Part shown: piece by piece, positions 44,545 through 57,420 of the stretch
Numbering within the stretch: the stretch's first letter is position 1
How the letters are laid out: every line of letters begins with the position of its first letter
Assembly (NCBI GenBank): GCA_963978545.1
Contig: OZ021727.1
Coordinates: 52,898,487-52,962,486 of the forward strand
Length of the DNA: 64,000 nucleotides
Reading direction: 5' to 3'
Source of the DNA: Linyphia triangularis
Taxonomy: Eukaryota > Arthropoda > Arachnida > Araneae > Linyphiidae
Position numbers and translations under genes: made by a program
The notes under the pieces: model-generated
What the model was told of the DNA's origin: nothing
Databases searched by the model: none
Seen by the model: only the letters and a program-made list of their open reading frames with translations

Positions 44545-45476
44545 GTTTTTTTTTTTAAATTTAAGTTCGATTCTTTATAAATAATTTTGATCGATTAGAA
44601 ACTGAAAGTAAGTTAATTTTTTATTGAGATCATACTGTATTGTTGTTTTAGTAAAGTTGCCTATTTAGTGCAGTTTTTCATATTTTAATATTTGTCTCCC
44701 TCAGATTTTTCTTAATTAGTATTCAAAATGTTTTTTATAAAAATATATTTCCACTTACATACTCTAATTTTGTGAACATCTTAAATCGAAATTAAGAGAG
44801 AGATATAAGAGATAAAAGAGCGAGATATTAAGACAGATTTATATTTTTGTAATGTCTCCAAGCCTAGTAAGTTAGGGAACTGGTTGATTAAATTGTTTCA
44901 CCACCTTCTTAAGTAATACAACAATAAAACTGCAAAAAAAAACACCGAATTTTAAAAAATTACACTGAATCATTACCCTACAGAATCATGTCAAAAGAAT
45001 AAGTTTATACAAAATAATTATGAAATTAGTTTATTAAAACTAATTCACGAAACTTAATTAAACTGAAACGCGTGTAATTTTTAATGTCATTAAATAAACC
45101 TAATGTTCTTGAACAATTTACATGACATGAATTTAAATTATCATGAGTTCAAAAGAAATAAAATATTCTTAACCTTAACTAATTTTCAGCTTGTGTACTG
45201 CACACAATTCAAAACTGGGATTTTTTCTATTTAAATTCCAAACGCCGGGGTTTTGATTGCATACATAATTTATCTGTATTCCAATGTCCATTTTCACTCC
45301 TTTATTTACATATTTATTTTTATAATATTCGAATATTTGGTAAATATAATACATTACTATAATTAATTCAATTTAATATTTATTATCAAATATTGTAAAT
45401 TACATTTTAGGCATGAAATTTCTCCCAAAAAGAATTAGTTTATAAGAACTAGTTGGAAAAGCTGTTCATGTCACTA
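43520..45476. other. AT-rich DNA with a TA microsatellite
   Basis: Contains an (AT)n tract at 44504-44541. No coding or mobile feature is supportable. Confidence 0.45.
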
Positions 45477-46164
45477 AATTAACTATTTTGGCAATGTTGA
45501 ACTAAAAGTTTGTAAATATCTTAAATTGAACATTTATTATTGAATACTTATTTTTATGAATTTTTTGTATGACAAAGAGTCAACAAAATACTGTGTTGTA
45601 TTTCCGAAACCTTAATACCAAGTAAGTGAACATATTGTACCTTTGACAATTTTTCTCTTTTTGAATTCTATTGAAGTTTTTGGCTTTTAGAATTTCATTC
45701 ACCCATCATGTGTTTTAAATAGGTTTTCCTTTTGTAAAATTTTATTCATCGCAAAATTTTGAACTAAAGGCACGTTATTCGCATTGTGACAGATTATCAT
45801 TCCTTATCTAACAGAACAACAATTAACTATTTTGGCAATGATGAACTAAAAGTTTCTAAATATCTTAAATTGAACATTTATTGTTGAACACTTATTTTTA
45901 ATAATTTTTTGTATGACAAAGAGTCAACAAAATAATGCGTTGTGTTTCCGAAACCTTAATATAAAGTAAGTGAACATATTGTACCTTTGACAATTTTTCT
46001 CTTTTTGAATTCTATTGACATTTTTGGCTTTTAAAATTTCATTCATGCAGCATGTGTTTTTAATAGATTTTTCATTTTTTTTAAAATTTTTATTTATTAC
46101 AAAATTTTGAACTTAAGGCACGTAACTCGCATTGTGACTTATTATCATTCCTTATCTAAAAACA
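45477..46164. repeat. Tandem duplication of a 344 bp segment
   Basis: 45477-45820 is followed directly by a diverged copy from 45821 to about 46164. Both contain AACTATTTTGGCAATG, GACAAAGAGTCAACAAAATA and TTATCATTCCTTATCTAA at a constant offset of 344. Substitutions and small indels are scattered through the second copy, so the duplication is not recent. Confidence 0.88.
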
Positions 46165-46725
46165 CCAACATGAAATTGTAAAGTTTTACTGAGGTGTGTT
46201 GGATTATACATTTGCGTGATATTAATTAAAGAATGAAAGAAAATGTGTTAAATAAATTACACAAAAACAATAGCAGAATCTTCGTGGTTTGTAGTAGTAA
46301 ACAGAGGAAATAATAATTAAGCTATAATTAAGAACAACAAATATGCCCCTTGTGATTTCAAATGCATCCTTTAAAGTAAATTCTTCAAAAATATCCTTTT
46401 ATCTTGAGGTACATAAACAGTTGGGAACTTTTTAACAAAAGCTTTATAGAAATATTCTATAGAACAATGCACAAACATGTCAAGAAAATACACCACTCGT
46501 ACACGCACAAAGGCATTACCCATAATTCTTCAAAAAATATACCTTGACCCTGCGGTCTATAATTTACACAATAACGCGACATAAGGAGCTTAGGTAAGCA
46601 ATGACGAGGTATAAGGAAGAAAAAGGAGACCTGGAAGGTTCTGCCAGCCTATGCATAACCCCTATTCCCAAACACAGAACGCCAACGGATATTTGCTTTC
46701 GGAACACGTAACTCTGGTCTTCTCT
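46165..46725. other. Probable 3' untranslated region and flank of the exon at 46726
   Basis: 46540-46725 keeps the higher GC content of the adjacent coding segment and may be its 3' untranslated region on the minus strand. The rest is AT-rich. No clear polyadenylation site identified. Confidence 0.3.
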
Positions 46726-46989
46726 TTAATGTTCGCTGCTCGCAGTCGTCGGCTTTACCAAATGAAGAAGGCTCCCAGAAAACAGTGCTATCAGCGCTGA
46801 AACAGCAATAATGGTACCAATAGTGGGATTCCCAGAGCGCGCAGATGTTTCCAAAACAAAGTAACTACAAATTCTTTTCCTGGATGTTTTTCTGCAGATC
46901 CCTTTGAACGTATGGGGATGATCGGTTGCATAGCTGTTACGAGGGAAATGGGTTTTGTTATTTTGTGGTGCGGTTATTTCTACACTAAG
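46726..46989 (-). CDS. Terminal exon of a putative single-pass membrane protein
   Basis: On the minus strand an acceptor (CAAATATATTTCAG) at 46990-46991 opens an 87-codon frame ending in TAA at 46726-46728, entered in phase 0. The order is a polar extracellular-type segment (LSVEITAPQNNKTHF), a basic cysteine-bearing stretch (CRKTSRKRICSYF), then a strongly hydrophobic ~20-residue segment (GTIIAVSALIALFSGSLLHL) and a 10-residue hydrophilic tail ending SSEH. This fits the C-terminus of a type I membrane protein; a GPI-anchor signal is less likely because the tail continues past the hydrophobic run. GC content and codon mixture stand out from the flanks. It matches in phase with the upstream exon at 60462-60535. 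Family unknown. Confidence 0.5.
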   Translation of the reverse strand, partial: LSVEITAPQNNKTHFPRNSYATDHPHTFKGICRKTSRKRICSYFVLETSARSGNPTIGTIIAVSALIALFSGSLLHLVKPTTASSEH

Positions 46990-47530
46990 CTGAAATATAT
47001 TTGTGTTGAAAATTACAAAAAATTATTGTATTTAATACCAATTGTAATAGATTAAAAATGCGAAAAATAATAAAAACGTAACTAATAGATATTTGCATGC
47101 GCCTTGCTGTAAGTAAATTTCTTAAAAATATTTTTATTATATAAACCCCCAATAGGTATGCCATTTTATTTTAGTGTTAAATATTACATTTATTTGTTGG
47201 GGAAATTTTTACTAAGGAAGAAAATATATTTGCTAGTTTTGAAAATAATTTTTTTAAATACTAATATTTTTAATGAATTCATGAAACAATAAGTGATGGA
47301 TAACATTCTAGTATCTTTCAATGAACTTTTAAAATGAGTATTTTACTTTCAATGAGTATTTTAAAATATTTTCCATGTTTATTTGGAAACAAGAAGAGCT
47401 TATATTAATTTTTCAATAATATGGATATTTTTTATTACAAGTTACATCTTCTGTGGATAATTACTTATATTTTTATAAAGACTATAAAGTTTATAAGGAA
47501 ATATATAATTAGTTTAGTATTACTACACAT
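46990..47530. other. AT-rich sequence, nothing recognised
   Basis: Presumed intron if 46726-46989 is a terminal exon. Confidence 0.35.
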
Positions 47531-47543
47531 CCCCCCCCCCCCC
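47531..47543 (+). repeat. C13 homopolymer
   Basis: Thirteen consecutive C, about 45 bases before R1 copy 2. Confidence 0.95.
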
Positions 47544-47586
47544 ATCTATATTACATAAAAAATTCAAATGATAGCTACATTTTTTG

Positions 47587-47990
47587 TTCTAAAAGTCGTA
47601 GGATATTGTGGTTTGCCCCAAAGAGATTATTTTACGGTTATTTATATGCCTACTGCCAATTTTTTTCTTGTGGTACTGTTTACTAAGTAAATTTAACTCT
47701 AACTCTAAAATTTCAATACAAACCCGATTTTTAAGTTTTCATTCGATTTAGAAAGCTTCGATTAGCCTAAAAATACAATTTCAGTTCATTATGTTGAAAA
47801 ACACGCATGAGCTAAGGGCAAATCTGAATACTTAGAGCCATAATTTTAAGATCATCTTGGGTATTAAAGGGAAAGCTAATTGCAGTAGTCGCGAGTTCAA
47901 GACGTTAGAGTTATTAGTCTAAAACTACTAGGTAACTAAACAGATTTATCGTGTCATTATTAACAAAAGGCCAATACAAAATTTGCAAAG
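47587..47990. repeat. Dispersed repeat family R1, copy 2
   Basis: Aligns with 21594-21960 in the same orientation (shared AAGTAAATTTAACTCTA and TTTTCATTCGATTTAGAA), diverging after CATTATGTTGA. Confidence 0.5.
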
Positions 47991-49790
47991 AAGCTCAATC
48001 AGAAATTAATTTTAATGTAACATAACTAACAAAGTTAATAATGGGCCAAATTCATACACAGCCCAATTATAGTTGAAAAAAAAATAAAAAAATTAACGGG
48101 TACCTTGGCCACCCTACTTTTATTGAATGATGTTTAGTTCTAAGTTTTTTTACTCATTTGGGTAAGTGGCAACACCCAATTACTCTTTTGGCAGCCATTT
48201 TGAAATCTTAAAGGAGAAAGCTGTGGTAAGTTATAAGTGGAAAGCATTTTTATATGGTCTGCAGTAACATTTTGCAGCTTATGTCTTTTAGAGTTTTTCA
48301 AAGTTAAGTCAAATACTTTTCTTTGAATTCTAATAAATAATTTTGTTTTCAACACTTAGTACTAAATAAGATGTTTAAATAAGTCCTTTTTCCATGTGCA
48401 TTTTTAGTAGATGACATTTTATACGAAATTATCAAGTCATGTATCTAGGGCCACATAGTTGCTTATTGTGTTCAAATTGTCAAAACCAAAATCTGTTAGT
48501 GTTTCATAGCGATATTGCATGTAGCTTATTTTTTTGGAATCAGTTTTTCAAGCTATGAAAATGCTTGTAATTCACTAATAATTTAACGCATTGCAATTTG
48601 TTATAGTTATTATATGATAAACCAATGACAGATAATTACTTGATATTGTTTCTTTTATAAAATTCATCTATGTATGTTTGTTTTCTATTCATTATATACT
48701 GAAACCTCACTTAAAGAGAAGGACCCTAGATACATCAGTTACTGGCGCTTAGTACAACGAGATCTTGTACCTAGGGTCATTTGTGAAATTTCTTTTAAAC
48801 CTTCTATTTGATAGAATCGATTATTTTAAGTATTTATATTAATCCCAATTTGAAGTAACTATTATAACGATGTATGCAAAATTAGTTTCACATTTTAAAA
48901 CTGCTCAGTGGCTCATTTTTTGTGCATTGAGAAAAGATGGCCCTAGGTACACAGTTCACACCTATATATATAATAAAATTGTTACGTTATGGTTTTATCT
49001 GTCATTGATTAAATTGTTAATTCTGCTATTTAGGTCACTCTTATTTTTTAAGTGTTTCACTGAACTAAGGAAAGAATATTACATTTTATAATTTAATTAA
49101 TACGTATTATTTTTTGAAAGTATGTGCATATTTTCAACGAGATGAAAAGTTTCATACACATAGAAATTTTACCACGATATTATCTGTGAATGATGAATCA
49201 TTTTATATAAGTAATCCTGTTCCCATTAAATACTATTGTTATTCGCATTTGCTATATTTTTTACTTAAGGTTATAATCTATTAAATAATTGTTTAATATG
49301 TGTTTTTGTGTCTTTCTGCAATGTCCATGAACTTCACAGTGACCTATGAAGTGATCAATTTGTAATCATGGTTTCGAATAAAATTTGGTTGCATCGTTAT
49401 TTTTTTTCGCGGTGCAAAAAACATAAATGAAGACTATACTGAGTCAAATTTTCTAACAACTATACTATAATTTTCAATTGAGAATGCCTCAGACAATGTC
49501 TTTTGAGGTGTTTGAAAGGGATTTTCTTCGCATTTCAAGTATCGATAAGCCTCGAATGAGAAACTGAGAATACACAATTCCTGTTGAGTCTACTTATATT
49601 TGAAGGCTTAAATTATGGAGCGCTGTCGTTGTGTATTGAATCGGAGTTGTCTCACATGATAGGGGCATGTGTTGTTTCTGATCCAGGGGCTTAGCACGAT
49701 CACTAGATATAACTTACAAATGAATTCATTTGATGCACAAATCCCAAAGCTTTTAGGCTGCAAAATATTTAGTACTTTTCAGCATTTGTT
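47991..49790. other. AT-rich DNA, no gene recognised
   Basis: Short frames at 48140-48355 (minus) and 48870-49091 (plus) have no motif and AT-driven codons. Confidence 0.4.
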
Positions 49791-49870
49791 TGTAAACATC
49801 TCTAGTCATAGACACGGACAGGAGGGTGCAAGGGTGTGCACTTGCACACCCTGGCTTTCGAAAATTACAA
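49791..49870. repeat. Fragment of a dispersed repeat with a strong palindrome
   Basis: GGGTGTGCA and TGCACACCC (49832-49840 and 49843-49851) are complementary with a 2-base loop. The surrounding ACACGGACAGGAGGGTGCAAG resembles the minus strand of 52315-52365 (GGTGCCGGCAGG...GGGGGATGCAAG), so both are probably fragments of one repeat. Confidence 0.35.
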
Positions 49871-49986
49871 TGAAATTGGATAACAAATTGTTAATTCTAA
49901 GGGGAAAAAAAGCACATATGCCATTTTGAAACTGTAGTTCAATGTGGTTTTTATGGTTTATTTTGGTTTTTACCTTAGGTGTTCCT

Positions 49987-49999
49987 CCCCCCCCCCCCC
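49987..49999 (+). repeat. C13 homopolymer
   Basis: Thirteen consecutive C. Confidence 0.95.
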
Positions 50000-50930
50000 T
50001 CCTATTATTTTATGTCCTGTTGATGACCTTGGTATCTTTTTATCTTGATATTGTTTTTAGATTTCATTTGAGCTTATTTAATATTACATTTAGGTTTAAT
50101 TTTTAATTTTTTTTTATTATTTCTCTAACTTAAAAGAAATAAAATATTACTCTTTTATATTTTTAAATCCTCCCTTTGGAGATTATGTTAAATCACACCT
50201 TTCTGAGTCATCCATTTTGACAGCTAATTGCAACTTATTATTCTTTTCCAAAGAGACTGCTTGATGGAAATAAGATATATTATTGAAACAATTAACAATT
50301 TTTAATTTTTTGTGTTTCAACTTTTTTTTTCTCTCTTGGATTTTTGCTTTGTTTATTAATAGAAGGGGATTGCGCTATTCTGGTGCCATAATTTCTTTTT
50401 AGTTTGTACACGTTTAGATAAAAATGGTTATTATTACTTAAAACTATTATTATAATTTTTGACTAAGTCGATATGAACTAGTGCATGGATTCATAACAGT
50501 TGTTTCCATATTGATTGCTTATAAATGAAATTTTTTTTTTCATTTTCGTGGAAGAATTTCTTCTTCTGACTGGTAAGTAATTAAAATTTATATTGTACTT
50601 ATTTGTTTAGTACAATTTGAATAAAGTTTATTTTTTCTATAAGTTTAATTACACAGTTCAACATTTGATTTTTTTTTTTTTTTTTTTTTTTTTAATTCTG
50701 ACAAAAAAAGTTTGGCAGCTAGAGAGAGGAGCTGAAAAGTAATTAGCGGAAGGACCTCATTCAACTGCGTTACTAATTTAATTGATATGCTCGGTCCGAA
50801 CACAACAAAAATCTACTTGGGTTATTTTTTTTTTACTCGAGGATAAGCGACAGGACAATTTTGCACGAGAAAGGAGTGGTTTTCGCTGTAAACAGCCATA
50901 CATACTATTGATAAAAACATCTTTTTCTGG
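50000..50930. other. AT-rich sequence with a long T tract
   Basis: T-rich tract at about 50669-50693. No feature supported. Confidence 0.4.
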
Positions 50931-51115
50931 GATGTTTGGTTGCTTTGTACGCTCAACGACCTATTTTTATGCACAATTATGGCTAATCAGGCAGGGACTT
51001 ACACTTTTTGACGTGGATTCCGAACCACAAAAAACATCCATGCCTAATGCTCCATTCAAGACCGGTACCTTTGGCATGCGAGATTAGAGCGTTAACCACA
51101 CAGTCTTCAGAAAAC
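50931..51115 (-). mobile_element. tRNA-derived SINE family B, copy 2 (minus strand, diverged)
   Basis: Aligns with 27564-27757: shared CTCAACGACCTA, TTATGCACAAT, GGCTAATCAGGC, GTGGATTCCGAACCA, ACATCCATGCCTAA and TTTGGCATGCGAG. The B-box region is mutated. The flanking TTTTTCTG repeats (50922-50929 and about 51119-51126) may be the remains of a target duplication. Confidence 0.8.
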
Positions 51116-51312
51116 CCATATTTTTCTGAAAAAGAATTTTGTGTTAGGGGACATATTTTCCCTTTTGAGAGTTTTCTGGCAATTTTCTTAAATTTTAGAT
51201 TTATCGATTTTTAATGGATTTAGGCGATTTCACCGATCACAGAGTTGGCAGCCCCGACTTCAATCATGTTTATTTGTGTGTGACCTACAAATATTCGGAG
51301 TGCTAATCGACC

Positions 51313-51915
51313 CATTTGCCGTTAGCCAATCGAGATGGAATTTGACATATTCGTTGTCGATAAGAATGCATTATAGCAAGTTTTGGAGCTGTCCCAAAAA
51401 GACCGATTACATACACGCTACTATTGTCGCATCGAATGACTGATTGAAATACATATATGACTTCCTATAATCGAACTGAAACTCTTGCAGATAGATTCGA
51501 TGTCCATGTCAATGCATTCTATCAAGTTTTGGGGGCTGTTACTGTCATTATAAGGCTGCTTTTACTCACGCTTGTATTTTTGCTTAAGATTACTACATTG
51601 TTAAAAATTTTGTTCCACCTTGCACCAAAAATTGGTTCCCATTTAGCTGCCACCAACATTTGGTGCTTAGTTTCACGATTTAATGGTGCTACCTCGGACC
51701 GTAAGCACCATTAAATCGCGAAACTAAGCACCAAATGTTGGTGGCAGCTAAATGGGAACCAAATTTTGGTGCATGGTGGACAATTTTTTTTAACAGTGTA
51801 ATAAATCTACATCCCGTCATCCAATCGAGCTGAAACTTGGCAGATAGCCTAGTTGTGGAGGACAATCTAGTCAATCATCCGAAATTGATGTTTTCCTCAT
51901 GGTGGTCAAACACCT
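51313..51915 (-). repeat. Inverted copies of the ~156 bp repeat, split by a fold-back MITE
   Basis: Units beginning near 51318, 51468 and 51820 carry the complement of the core seen at 12.33 and 23.15 kb (AATCGA(G/A)(C/A)TGAAAC... and TCTATCAAGTTTTGG). The first two are about 150 bases apart. The fold-back element at 51596-51798 interrupts the series. Confidence 0.55.
51596..51798. mobile_element. Fold-back MITE, 203 bp, Tc1/mariner-like
   Basis: Two 95 bp arms (51596-51690 and 51704-51798) are inverted complements with only about nine mismatches, separated by a 13 bp loop. The outer ends read CATTGTTAAAAA and TTTTTAACAGTG, and both borders carry TA. TA duplication suggests the Tc1/mariner superfamily. 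The transcript would form an almost perfect hairpin. The frames seen here on both strands encode the same peptide because of the palindrome and are not genes. Confidence 0.88.
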
Positions 51916-52591
51916 TGAAATCTCTATCTGAGCTCAATAACTTAAGACTGCATATAGAAATTGATAATGCTTAGTATAAAGTTTCATACATAATGAAAAC
52001 TTTGTTTCATGGGTTGTATTTTGTGTTCTATAGTTCTATGTCTTTTGAATACTGCGAGAACTACTTGAAAGGAAATAGAAAAATAAGAAAACCCTTACTT
52101 TTTTTGTGTGTATTTTTACGATTTTTCTTGCAAGAATTTTTTTTAACATGGTTGCCTTGGGTACCAAAAAAATCTACTGAAAAGAGGATTTCAAAAATAC
52201 ATACCGTGATTTGATCTTATTATCAAAATAAAAAAATATTGCATAATTGTTAATATTAACATTAGGAATTGCAATAAAAAATTCTGGAAAATTAACGTTT
52301 TCAACAATATTATAGCAGTCTTGCATCCCCCTGCAAGTAATCCTGCCGGCACCTATGTCTCTATTAAAAAATACAAAAGTTTACAACCTATGTTTTCAAC
52401 AGTTTCAAACTATGAAATAAGTACTTAAACTTTTTTCATTGAATATTTTTTATTTAATAAAACCTTAATTCATTTCAAATGTAATGTAGTATACGATCTC
52501 AATAAATGTTTTTCTTTTTTTATATTTTTGCTAAAATATTGAAAACCAAACATCAAAATTTAAAGAAACAAATTCTCTGAAAGGTGGAGAA
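51916..52591. other. AT-rich sequence, nothing clear
   Basis: Contains the repeat fragment at about 52315-52365 noted above. No gene recognised. Confidence 0.35.
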
Positions 52592-52603
52592 GGGGGGGGG
52601 GGG
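52592..52603 (+). repeat. G12 homopolymer
   Basis: Twelve consecutive G about 110 bases before R1 copy 3. Confidence 0.95.
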
Positions 52604-52714
52604 TCACCATGATAAATCTAATTAAAGTGAAAAGAATATATGTTTCTAGTTAAACACTTTTAAATGTCTTCATTAATTAATAATTAGGAATTGCAATTAG
52701 TTATTAAACAAGCT

Positions 52715-52910
52715 CATTACTGCAAAAGTTGCATGTTGCATATGTTTGGCCTTCAACAAACTATCATTTTAAGCAAGAATTACTAAAATATATTTATTAT
52801 TTCACAATTTATGTCTAAAAATACAATTTATTTTTAACATTAGTTTGCAATTCCCTTATCATCATTTAAATTACTAAACACTCCTTGTAAAACTATAAAA
52901 TTTAGCATCT
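52715..52910. repeat. Dispersed repeat family R1, copy 3 (distal part)
   Basis: Aligns with 21940-22135: TATGTTTGGCCTT, AACAAACTATC-like, ACTAAAATATAT and TTTTTAACATTAGTTTG. Followed closely by the TA microsatellite. Confidence 0.5.
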
Positions 52911-52937
52911 CGCCTTTTTTTCGAATGCTGAATATAA

Positions 52938-54402
<1,465 letters not shown>

Positions 54403-54405
54403 CAG

Positions 54406-54507
54406 GTAAATTATGGAAACGGAAATTTGATCAAATCATTAAGATAGATGATCAGTTCATGGAATATGTTAAAATTACAAGTCTGTGGGGTGATTTCCCT
54501 AAAGAAA
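54406..54507 (+). CDS. Candidate internal exon (102 bp), one of a facing pair
   Basis: Bounded by an acceptor (TATATATATGTTACAG) and a consensus donor (GAAA|GTAAGT). Fully open in one frame: KLWKRKFDQIIKIDDQFMEY, then KITSLWGDFPKE. The exon begins with two bases of a codon and ends with one, so both introns are phase 1 and the exon can be skipped without a frameshift. A homologous segment of identical length lies inverted at 55191-55292. The peptide is soluble-looking and basic at the start. I do not recognise the family. Preserved length and both splice sites support genuine exon ancestry. Confidence 0.5.
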
Positions 54508-55190
54508 GTAAGTGATTTTTTCGAATTCTTTAACTGTTTTTGAAAAAATGAAATAGGACTCGCCCAACTCTGTATGTTTCGCTTGTTACTCCCTTTTACC
54601 TCGTCGGTCCCCTCCGTCGTCTCAGTGGAGTGCAATAACATTGTGAGGATCGTATTAGATGTTATGTAAAAAATAATTTATACCAAATGGAACCATAGTT
54701 GGAATTATAAAAGATTGACTACCTAGAAATGCTCTTCAAATAGCTACAGCTACATTTACCGAAATAGTTCCACAAACTTTCCTAAGTCTGGTTGAGATTT
54801 CAGGAAAATTATCCATATTTGAAACAATCCAAAATACAATGTAAAACAAAAAGATGTGCCTGTAAAAAAAGTAACGTATTTTAAAACTCAAGATACCACA
54901 AATAAACAACGTGTTTAAAAAAAAGTATATGAATATTTTTATTTATTAATTGCATTCACTAAAAATATTTAAAATTTCAACAAAAAATTCTTTTCTGTTT
55001 TTCAAAATATCCACTTAAGTACATATTTATTTTATTGATTAGTTTCTAATAAATAATTTGTGTTTCAATGACTATTGTTGCGTTACCTACTCTACATTTA
55101 ATAATGCATGGTTTACTAGATAAATAGTTTTAATATCTAAACAATATTATTTAATCTTTTCACTAAAACAGTTGATTTACTTTCACTTAC
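54508..55190. other. Spacer between the facing exon pair
   Basis: The first and last ~40 bases are mutually complementary intron sequence. The centre includes a GC-richer stretch at about 54560-54640 with no motif. No gene called. Confidence 0.4.
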
Positions 55191-55292
55191 TTTCTTTATG
55201 GAAATCACCCCATAGAGTTGTAATTTTAACAACTTCAGTGAATTGATCATCTACCTTAGGGATTTGATTAAATCTCCATTTTTATCAACTCC
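55191..55292 (-). pseudogene. Inverted homologue of the 54406 exon, with stops
   Basis: On the minus strand an acceptor (AAGTTCACAG) and donor (GAAA|GTAAGT) enclose 102 bp that align without indels to 54406-54507. The frame homologous to that copy has TGA and TAA near its start, then reads open: RFNQIPKVDDQF, then VVKITTLWGDFHKE. Similarity continues about 40 bases into the downstream intron. It is probably a dead duplicate, unless a different upstream splice site removes the stops. Confidence 0.5.
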
Positions 55293-55762
55293 CTGTGAAC
55301 TTAATAGTTACTCTTAATACAAATAAAGTCATTGTTTTGATACGAACGAGTGCATTATTAAAAAATTAAATCACCCCATCATTCTAGATTGAATTTCATA
55401 ATATTTAGTCGTTTACAATACCTTATTGTTTTCTGTCAAGTTTCAGAGACTAATTATTCAGAAAAGATATTTCAAACAAGTTTTTTTTTTGTTTTGTAAA
55501 AGTTTGGCATAAACTTTGAAGAATTTCTTCGGTGCTCTTTTAAGCATTCACTTTTTATAATGAGTATATTGGTGTTTTCTTTAGCATTATATATGAGTTT
55601 AAAAATGGTATTAAAATAATATACTTATTTGTAATTTATTTCGAGACTAAATAAGTGCTTATTAGTAAATTCTATTGATTTGGAAAAGGCATCATAACAT
55701 TAGTGTGGTGGCAAACATAAATTCGTTCATTATTTATAAGCTATCGGCCTATAAGAATATTT

Positions 55763-55793
<31 letters not shown>

Positions 55794-56572
55794 CTACTAT
55801 ACTTGTTTTAAATTAGTTTGTTCAAATAGAAGATTAGAAAAAAATCTTGTATAATATGTGTTTCTACTGATATTTAATATACGAGAAACTGCAAATATGA
55901 GCACCATCAAATGAAAATATACCATTACATCAAGTTTCTGCATACGTTTAAGTCAAACTCAACCGTTACCCTTAGCTCAAATAAATGTAAACTTAAAATT
56001 GAGTTTTTCGAATACCATCAGTCAAAAGCTTTTCTATATATTTTTTAATTATAAAATGAGTGTATGTATATAAGTATAAATGACTCGTCTCTTAAAATTT
56101 AAAAATGCAATGGGTTTCGAAAATGGTTTTTGACTTTGATGTTAAACACGATAGAAATGAAACTTGACAAGAAACATATTTCTGTAAAAATCGCTTTATC
56201 TCCCCTAAAAATGTGAAATAAGATACGCTTGGGAAGATGTGTCTCAGTCTCAAGAATTTCTTTTGTGTAATAAATGTTTCAAATTTATTTATAATTCTGT
56301 TTCCTTAACGTTAATGGAGATTTAAAATAATGGAAGTGATTATACATTCAATTGCAATTGTTTTGGAAACTGTCCAACGAAGATAATTGATTAATGCACT
56401 TATTTGGTATTAAGTAAGAACATTTTAATGACTTTATGGTTATAAAAACACTGTTATAAGTTTTAAAAGACATAAAAGTCCGTATTTTGTTCTAAAAAGA
56501 CCACAGCTTTTTTCATTTTAAGCTAACTTCAAAAGCATTTCTTGCTCATTAATTTCAAACAATTGTATTTGC

Positions 56573-56608
<36 letters not shown>

Positions 56609-57099
56609 GGATTCCGAAGTAGCCTTTAAAAAAAAAATGAATATTTTTTACCAGCTAGGATTTTATTAGCAATTACATTTAAAAAAATACTGCTATACAA
56701 GCATATAACTGCAATCATACCAATAGTATAAATCCAAACCATTTTTAAAATCTTTAAAACCTTCATTAATCAAACATGTCATTTATCAGGTACATTTTTA
56801 GGTACATCAGGATGCACATTTTTAAATATGCGTTTCATTGCGAATCCTACCTTAAAGCAAAGCAAAAGTTTACTTGTCATTTTAAAAAAGGTAAATCAAC
56901 GAGACTTTACGGGTGACGATTTGCACTTGATTAAAAACATGTTTATAGTATTATGTCAAACTTTGTAAAAATATCCTAGTATTTTCTATGAGAGTTAGCA
57001 TAAGCATGCCTTGTACTTTTTAGTACTTTTTTAATCATCCAGATAATTTTGCTTCACCAGCTAGAACTAATTTATAAAATATGTTGACAACCCCTTTCC
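55293..57099. other. AT-rich DNA with long A tracts
   Basis: A-runs at about 55768-55792 and 56578-56605. No gene or mobile element recognised. Confidence 0.45.
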
Positions 57100-57420
57100 T
57101 TTTTTTCTAATTACCCTCGTCATTTGATCACCAAATTTAGGAAACGTTCCCCGTTAGACGAGCAAGGAAGAAATATGCGGCTTGATTAATTGCTGTCCAT
57201 TAACGAAATTACACGTAACGTTGCTCTCTGCTTTACCTGTATGTGTAGTGTGAGAGAAGGGAGGACGTTTCGCTTGCAACCCCCGATTCTTTGCCACAAA
57301 ATGAGGAGGAGGTGTTAAGTGACATAGCTCACGTAAGTAGGCGAGTTTTAACGTATGTTTTCATGAGGTTGGCACGTTTTCTTTTGGTCGGATAGTGGAG
57401 CTCAAATGAGAGTTTGGGGT
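57100..57420. promoter_or_regulatory. Candidate regulatory or 5'-exon region
   Basis: A 320 bp island of balanced composition. It has the homeodomain-like GATTAATTGC (also present in the 40.25 kb block) and ATTAACG. On the minus strand there is a run without stops that ends at a donor-like ACATACAG|GTAAAG (57237). A second donor-like TAG|GTAAGTACC lies at about 57426. It could be a conserved enhancer or a 5' exon of a minus-strand gene; the sequence alone does not decide. Confidence 0.25.

Noticed and set aside
51457..51874. Frames sharing HLAATNIWCLVSRFNGA on both strands
   Set aside because: The fold-back palindrome forces the same peptide from either strand.
54403..55295. A CAGG-ended hAT transposon from the inverted pair
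   Set aside because: Flanking 8-mers do not match, and the arms coincide exactly with splice-bounded exons of equal length.
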